A stretch of DNA of 16,902 bases, taken from contig CASFSH010000238.1 in assembly GCA_949297205.1 (NCBI GenBank), positions 1 through 16,902 of the forward strand, in the 5' to 3' direction. The translations under genes were made by a program, and so were the position numbers. The stretch is from an uncultured Bacillota bacterium (lineage in GTDB: Bacteria > Bacillota > Clostridia > UBA1381). The notes beneath the pieces are model-generated. The model searched no databases, was not told the origin of the DNA, and was given only the letters and a program-made list of their open reading frames with translations. Below are positions 13,542 to 16,902 of this stretch, in pieces (the stretch's first letter is position 1; the number at the start of each line of letters is the position of its first letter).

Positions 13542-14573
13542 ATGGCAAAAGTTGTTACAATGGGAGAAATAATGCTGAGATTATCGACTCCAAACAACGA
13601 AAAATTTATTCAGGCGGATGAATTTGATGTGTGCTACGGCGGAGGAGAAGCAAATGTTGCCGTTTCATTGGCAAACTATGGACATGATGCTGAATTTATT
13701 ACAAAAGTCCCCGAAAATCCTATCGGAGAATGTGCTGTTGCGGCATTAAGAAAACTTAACGTTGAAACAAAACACATCGCAAAAGGCGGAGAAAGACTTG
13801 GAATTTATTTTCTTGAAACAGGTGCCGCTATGAGAGCGTCCAACGTAGTTTATGACAGAGCTCACTCATCAATTTCTACCGCAGTTGCCTCTGATTTTAA
13901 CTTTGATGAAATTTTTGAAGGCGCTGATTGGTTCCATTTTACAGGCATTACTCCCGCTGTTTCCGATGCAGCGGCTGAATTGACCGAAATTGCTCTAAAA
14001 GCCGCAAAAGCTAAAGGTATAACCGTATCTGTTGACCTTAACTTTAGAAAAAAGCTGTGGTCAAGCGAAAAAGCGCAAAAAATAATGACAAATCTTATGC
14101 AGTATGTTGATGTTTGCATAGGTAACGAAGAAGATGCCGAAAAAGTATTGGGATTTAAACCCGGAAATACCGATGTTACCAGCGGAGAACTTGAACTTGC
14201 AGGCTATAAAGATATATTTGAGCAGATGGTTGCAAAATTCAACTTTAAATATGTAATCAGTTCTCTTCGTGAAAGTCATTCAGCATCCGATAATGGCTGG
14301 TCTGCATGTATTTATTCAAGAGATACTAAAGAATTCTATCATTCAAGAAAATACAGAATTACACCTATAGTTGACCGTGTAGGCGGCGGTGATTCATTTG
14401 CCGGCGGTGTTATCTGCGGATTCCTTGACGGAAAAAATTTCAAGGACGCTCTTGAATTTGGTGTTGCCGCTTCTGCTTTAAAACACACCATACCGGGAGA
14501 TTTTAACTTAGTTTCAAGATCCGATGTTGAAAATCTTGCCGGCGGAGATGGTTCAGGAAGAGTACAAAGATAA
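13542..14573 (+). CDS. kdgK: 2-keto-3-deoxygluconate kinase, PfkB family
   Basis: This 343-residue sugar kinase is predicted to phosphorylate 2-keto-3-deoxygluconate at C6 with ATP. The N-terminal PfkB pattern is seen in MGEIMLRLSTP and GGGEANVAVSLANYG. The C-terminal signature is DRVGGGDSFAGG, with D284 as the expected catalytic base and the anion hole in the preceding glycines. VDLNFRKKLW (about 166-175) and the GNEEDA stretch fit KDG kinases better than fructokinases. AAAGGA precedes the ATG. Substrate choice rests mainly on the adjacent aldolase gene, since PfkB enzymes vary in specificity. No uronate isomerase, dehydratase or regulator gene is present in the window, so the upper pathway lies elsewhere. 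Confidence 0.88.
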   Translation: MAKVVTMGEIMLRLSTPNNEKFIQADEFDVCYGGGEANVAVSLANYGHDAEFITKVPENPIGECAVAALRKLNVETKHIAKGGERLGIYFLETGAAMRASNVVYDRAHSSISTAVASDFNFDEIFEGADWFHFTGITPAVSDAAAELTEIALKAAKAKGITVSVDLNFRKKLWSSEKAQKIMTNLMQYVDVCIGNEEDAEKVLGFKPGNTDVTSGELELAGYKDIFEQMVAKFNFKYVISSLRESHSASDNGWSACIYSRDTKEFYHSRKYRITPIVDRVGGGDSFAGGVICGFLDGKNFKDALEFGVAASALKHTIPGDFNLVSRSDVENLAGGDGSGRVQR

Positions 14574-14675
14574 AATTTTATATATTTATGTATATAATTT
14601 CTAAATTTGGGCAAAATACATATGTATAACACGGTTATCGTGTTGTCACATACCCTTTTATCATATATACCACCA

Positions 14676-14719
14676 AAAAACTGCAGTTGATAAGTATTTA
14701 TACTTTCGCTGCAGTTTTT
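14676..14719. terminator. Strong bidirectional terminator after kdgK
   Basis: AAAAACTGCAG (14676-14686) is perfectly complementary to CTGCAGTTTTT (14709-14719). The loop contains a second stem, AAGTA (14692-14696) with TACTT (14701-14705). The T run on each strand makes it usable in both directions. Confidence 0.85.
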
Positions 14720-14735
14720 CTTTGTGAGTAATTAT

Positions 14736-14789
14736 AAAAACACTCCGAATTTATTTGATAAATTAAAATATAAATTAATAAACCCGGAG
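14736..14789 (-). terminator. Terminator of the cpsC-cpsD transcript
   Basis: On the minus strand CTCCGGGTTTATT (14777-14789) pairs with AATAAATTCGGAG (14743-14755). All 13 positions pair if two G-U pairs are allowed. TG and a run of five T residues (14736-14740) follow. On the plus strand the same positions would be A-C mismatches, which is why minus is preferred. Confidence 0.7.
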
Positions 14790-14958
14790 TATTTTCAGTT
14801 TAATTTTAAATTGCAGCAGTACCAAATCAGAAGATTTGTAATAAAGCTTAAAGACACCGTGAATAATAAATCTTTCAAAAAGAGAATAGATTTTGCTTTA
14901 TTATATCTCCGATGAAATAACGAATGTCCTCTTTGTTTAATGTGAAAATTTGAAACAA

Positions 14959-15972
14959 TTATTTCTTTTCTTTTTTATTTGGAGTTTTCTTACTGCTTTT
15001 ATCTACATAATCAATGTCATTATCCATGTCATATTGATGATCTACACCGAAAAAGTCTGTACTGTTATTATTTTTCTCATTTAATGTGTCTTCATCATCT
15101 TGATAATCTTCATAACCATAGCCATAACCATAACCATAGCCATAGCCATATCCATAGCCATATCCATATCCATAGCGTCCGAACGCATACTGTGACAGCT
15201 TTCCGTAACCGTATCCGTATCGCTTATATGATCCATATCTGCTTGTCAGGTTATCTACATCGTTAAGTATATATCCAAGAATTTTGGCATTGGCAAAATT
15301 TAAACTGTTTCGTGCTCTTTCCAATGTTTCATGAATAGTATAATTTTGTCTTACGACTACTATTACACCATCTGTATATTCCGACATTGCGGTTGAATCT
15401 GAAACAAGTGTTACAGGCGGAGTATCAATAAAGATATAATCATAATCTTTTGATAATTCCTCCAATATCTCTCCCATTTTTGCCGACGACAACAATTCGA
15501 CAGGGTTCGGAGGTATCTGTCCTGCAGTAATGCAGTCAATTCCTACCTCATCACAATGCTTTATTGCATCCTTCAAAGGTAATAATCCGCATAAAACATC
15601 TGACAAACCATTTTTTCTTTCCAATTTTAAATATCTGTAAATTCTTGGCTTTCTAAGATCGGCACCGATCAAAAGGACTTTTGATCCTGTCTGTTGAAAA
15701 GCAATTGCAAGATTTAAACAGGTAGTAGTCTTTCCTTCGCCCGGACTTGCACTTGTAACAATAATTTTTTTACAATTGTTCTTAATATTGCTTAATGTAA
15801 ATATAATATTTGTACGTGCTGCTTTATAAGCTTCTGTTACCATAAAGTTTGAACTTTTACTAAGAATAGATTCAACTCTTGTCTGGGCAGAAAGTTTTTC
15901 TTGTTCAGTATTTGTTGTTTTTGCTTTTGTCTCATTTATTCTTTTAACAATGTTCTTCAAGTTAAAACTCAT
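14959..15972 (-). CDS. cpsD: CpsD-type bacterial tyrosine kinase with extended Tyr-Gly cluster
   Basis: This 337-residue cytoplasmic BY-kinase regulates export and polymerisation of capsular or exopolysaccharide together with its membrane activator. The kinase core has FMVTEAYKAARTNI (38-51, the oligomerisation/activation segment) and Walker A ASPGEGKT (75-82, K81). It also has the BY-kinase Walker A' in VLLIGADLRKPR and Walker B in YIFIDTPPV. The autophosphorylated tyrosine cluster starts near residue 244 (RYGSYKRYGYGYG) and includes a run of ten Tyr-Gly pairs plus a tyrosine at 267-287. Unlike typical members, the cluster does not end the protein. A 50-residue tail follows, first acidic (EDYQDDED, DMDNDIDY) with more tyrosines, then lysine-rich (SSKKTPNKKEKK). 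The start overlaps the cpsC stop by four bases (ATGA), so the two are translationally coupled. Confidence 0.93.
   Translation of the reverse strand: MSFNLKNIVKRINETKAKTTNTEQEKLSAQTRVESILSKSSNFMVTEAYKAARTNIIFTLSNIKNNCKKIIVTSASPGEGKTTTCLNLAIAFQQTGSKVLLIGADLRKPRIYRYLKLERKNGLSDVLCGLLPLKDAIKHCDEVGIDCITAGQIPPNPVELLSSAKMGEILEELSKDYDYIFIDTPPVTLVSDSTAMSEYTDGVIVVVRQNYTIHETLERARNSLNFANAKILGYILNDVDNLTSRYGSYKRYGYGYGKLSQYAFGRYGYGYGYGYGYGYGYGYGYGYEDYQDDEDTLNEKNNNSTDFFGVDHQYDMDNDIDYVDKSSKKTPNKKEKK
15111..15176. repeat. In-frame hexanucleotide tandem repeat inside cpsD
   Basis: Eleven consecutive six-base units of the form CATA(A/G/T)C run without interruption. On the coding strand each unit encodes Tyr-Gly. 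The only variable base is the third position of the glycine codon (GGC, GGA or GGT), while the tyrosine codon is always TAT. Confidence 0.95.
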
Positions 15973-16688
15973 TTATTCTTCCTCCTGCCTGAGTGATTGT
16001 TTGAATTTACATCTTTTCTTACAAACGACGGAATTTCACCAAGCAGCGGTTCTTCATATCGCTGACTGATCTCGTTTCCGTTTTTAATTCTCGTATCAAA
16101 CAATTCAAGTACAATTATAATAAATGCACCTATTAATATTCCTATAAATATACCTATAAAAGTATTTTGACGAATATTAGGCGAAATAGGCGTTGTTGTT
16201 TCGCTTGCATTATCAAGAACCTTAACAGATCCTGCCTCAACCACCCTTATCAATTCATCCGGTGCATATTTAATTATACTTCTCGTAATTTTATATACAT
16301 CGTCGGCATTTGTTCCTTTGACTGTAATTGAAAGAATTTCTGTATCATTCAATGCTTCCATTGACAACATACTTTTAATTTCATTACTTGTATATTTGTT
16401 GTTAAGGTCTTGTGCAACCTTTTCAAGAAATGTTCTTGCCTGCAAAATTTCCGCATATGTCATAACAAGCTGACGTGAAGAAGTCATACTTGCGGTAGAA
16501 ATTTCCGTTGATGTCATTTCCCTTGATGAATTTACATATAAAGACGCTTTGGAACTGTATACAGGTGATATGAAAATTTCAGAATAAATGAATGCAAATA
16601 TACCTACCAAAACTGCAGATACAACTATCAAAATCCATCTTCTTAACAGCATATCTATAATATCCAGTATGCTTAACTGTTCGTTCAA
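15969..16688 (-). CDS. cpsC: CpsC/Wzz-type chain-length determinant and kinase activator
   Basis: This 239-residue membrane protein of the Wzz family controls polysaccharide chain length and, in Gram-positive bacteria, activates the separate CpsD kinase. It has a short cytoplasmic N-terminus (NEQLSILDIIDMLLRRW) and a first membrane helix at about 18-39. An extracellular domain with YVNSSREMTSTEIS and the conserved AEILQARTFLEKVA segment follows, then the proline-containing PISPNIRQN before the second helix (about 177-194). The cytoplasmic C-terminus contains ELFDTRIKNGNEIS and PLLGEIPSF, the part expected to contact the kinase. The frame extends to a GTG at 16697, but AGGAG (16697-16701) overlaps that codon and lies eight bases before the in-frame TTG at 16688, so TTG is chosen. 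The rest of the polysaccharide cluster is not on the visible downstream side. Confidence 0.9.
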   Translation of the reverse strand: MNEQLSILDIIDMLLRRWILIVVSAVLVGIFAFIYSEIFISPVYSSKASLYVNSSREMTSTEISTASMTSSRQLVMTYAEILQARTFLEKVAQDLNNKYTSNEIKSMLSMEALNDTEILSITVKGTNADDVYKITRSIIKYAPDELIRVVEAGSVKVLDNASETTTPISPNIRQNTFIGIFIGILIGAFIIIVLELFDTRIKNGNEISQRYEEPLLGEIPSFVRKDVNSNNHSGRRKNK

Positions 16689-16696
16689 AAAAATCA

Positions 16697-16701
16697 CTCC
16701 T
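16697..16701 (-). promoter_or_regulatory. Ribosome binding site implying a TTG start for cpsC
   Basis: AGGAG on the minus strand is eight bases before TTG at 16688 but overlaps the candidate GTG at 16697, so the TTG is the better start. Confidence 0.65.
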
Positions 16702-16765
16702 AAATTCTATGTTTTTAAAAATATATATTTATAACCTTCATAAATAAATTTAAAGTTATAACATA

Positions 16766-16902
16766 TTAATCCTCCATTCCGCCGCAGATGCGGCGGCACA
16801 AATCCTAACGTGGAAAAGAAGCAAGCAGATTGCCGTTTTGAGGGACGACGGTGTATGTGTATACTCCGAGTCGCGAAAAACGGTGAGATGCGCAGCTTAT
16901 TT
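16766..16902. other. GC-richer segment with hairpin, possible dispersed-repeat fragment
   Basis: Composition changes sharply from AT-rich leader sequence to a GC-richer stretch. It contains a perfect hairpin CCGCCGC-AGAT-GCGGCGG (16779-16796). On the minus strand this is followed by GGCGGAATGGAGGAT, the same 15 bases that carry the trxB ribosome binding site, then ATG-TTA-TAA, so here the site leads nowhere. A minus-strand frame of about 46 codons without a start codon crosses the segment. I recognise no gene; it may be the end of a repeat or a decayed element continuing beyond the window. Confidence 0.4.

Larger units (their letters stand above)
14574..14958. other. 385-base convergent intergenic region between kdgK and cpsD
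   Basis: The half near kdgK contains a small hairpin (AACACG-GTTAT-CGTGTT, 14628-14644) and two stronger terminators listed separately. The half near cpsD (14790-14958) is plain AT-rich sequence in which I see no gene or structure. A 63-codon open frame at 14724-14915 lacks a ribosome binding site and is not called. Confidence 0.6.

Noticed and set aside
14724..14915. 63-codon plus-strand frame starting with GTG after kdgK
   Set aside because: It has no ribosome binding site, starts right behind a terminator, is overlapped by the minus-strand cps terminator, and has AT-rich random-looking composition.
15111..15176. Tandem hexamers as a CRISPR or binding-site array
   Set aside because: Units are six bases with no spacers and lie in frame inside cpsD, so they are coding microsatellite repeats.

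Overview
The window is AT-rich, low-GC Gram-positive DNA. Proteins start behind strong GGAGG-type ribosome binding sites, the glycyl-tRNA synthetase is the single-chain dimeric type, and there is a DUF975 membrane protein plus a Gram-positive CpsC/CpsD exopolysaccharide pair. This fits a gut-type Clostridia member (Lachnospiraceae or a related family). I cannot name a genus from sequence alone. No phage, insertion sequence, CRISPR array, tRNA or rRNA gene is visible.

Layout. 1-734: 3' part of a LysR-family regulator. 933-3770 (+): methionine-type ABC importer, in the order metQ, metN, metI. A terminator and an unusual structured 230-base element lie between metQ and metN. 3804-3846: bidirectional terminator. 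3865-10298 (-): tightly spaced genes glgA (glycogen synthase), glgP (glycogen phosphorylase), an unannotated 49-codon small gene, glyS and mscL. They probably form one transcript from a good promoter at 10502-10530 that stops at the terminator after mscL. 10748-11659 (-): trxB, with its own terminator and a promoter back to back with that of the divergent DUF975 gene (11860-12657, +). 12845-14573 (+): eda and kdgK, which phosphorylate 2-keto-3-deoxygluconate and split it to pyruvate and glyceraldehyde 3-phosphate, as in pectin or hexuronate use. 14676-14789: two terminators closing the convergent units. 14959-16688 (-): cpsD and cpsC, a bacterial tyrosine kinase and its membrane activator for polysaccharide export. 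16766-16902: a GC-richer segment that looks like part of a repeat or foreign piece.

The most notable observation is that the substrate-binding lipoprotein of the methionine importer appears circularly permuted. After a normal lipoprotein signal it starts with what is usually the second half of MetQ and ends with what is usually the first half. Other oddities are a lysine-rich tail of about 148 residues on glycogen synthase, a (Tyr-Gly)10-Tyr run in the tyrosine kinase encoded by eleven tandem hexamers, and the small gene between glgP and glyS.
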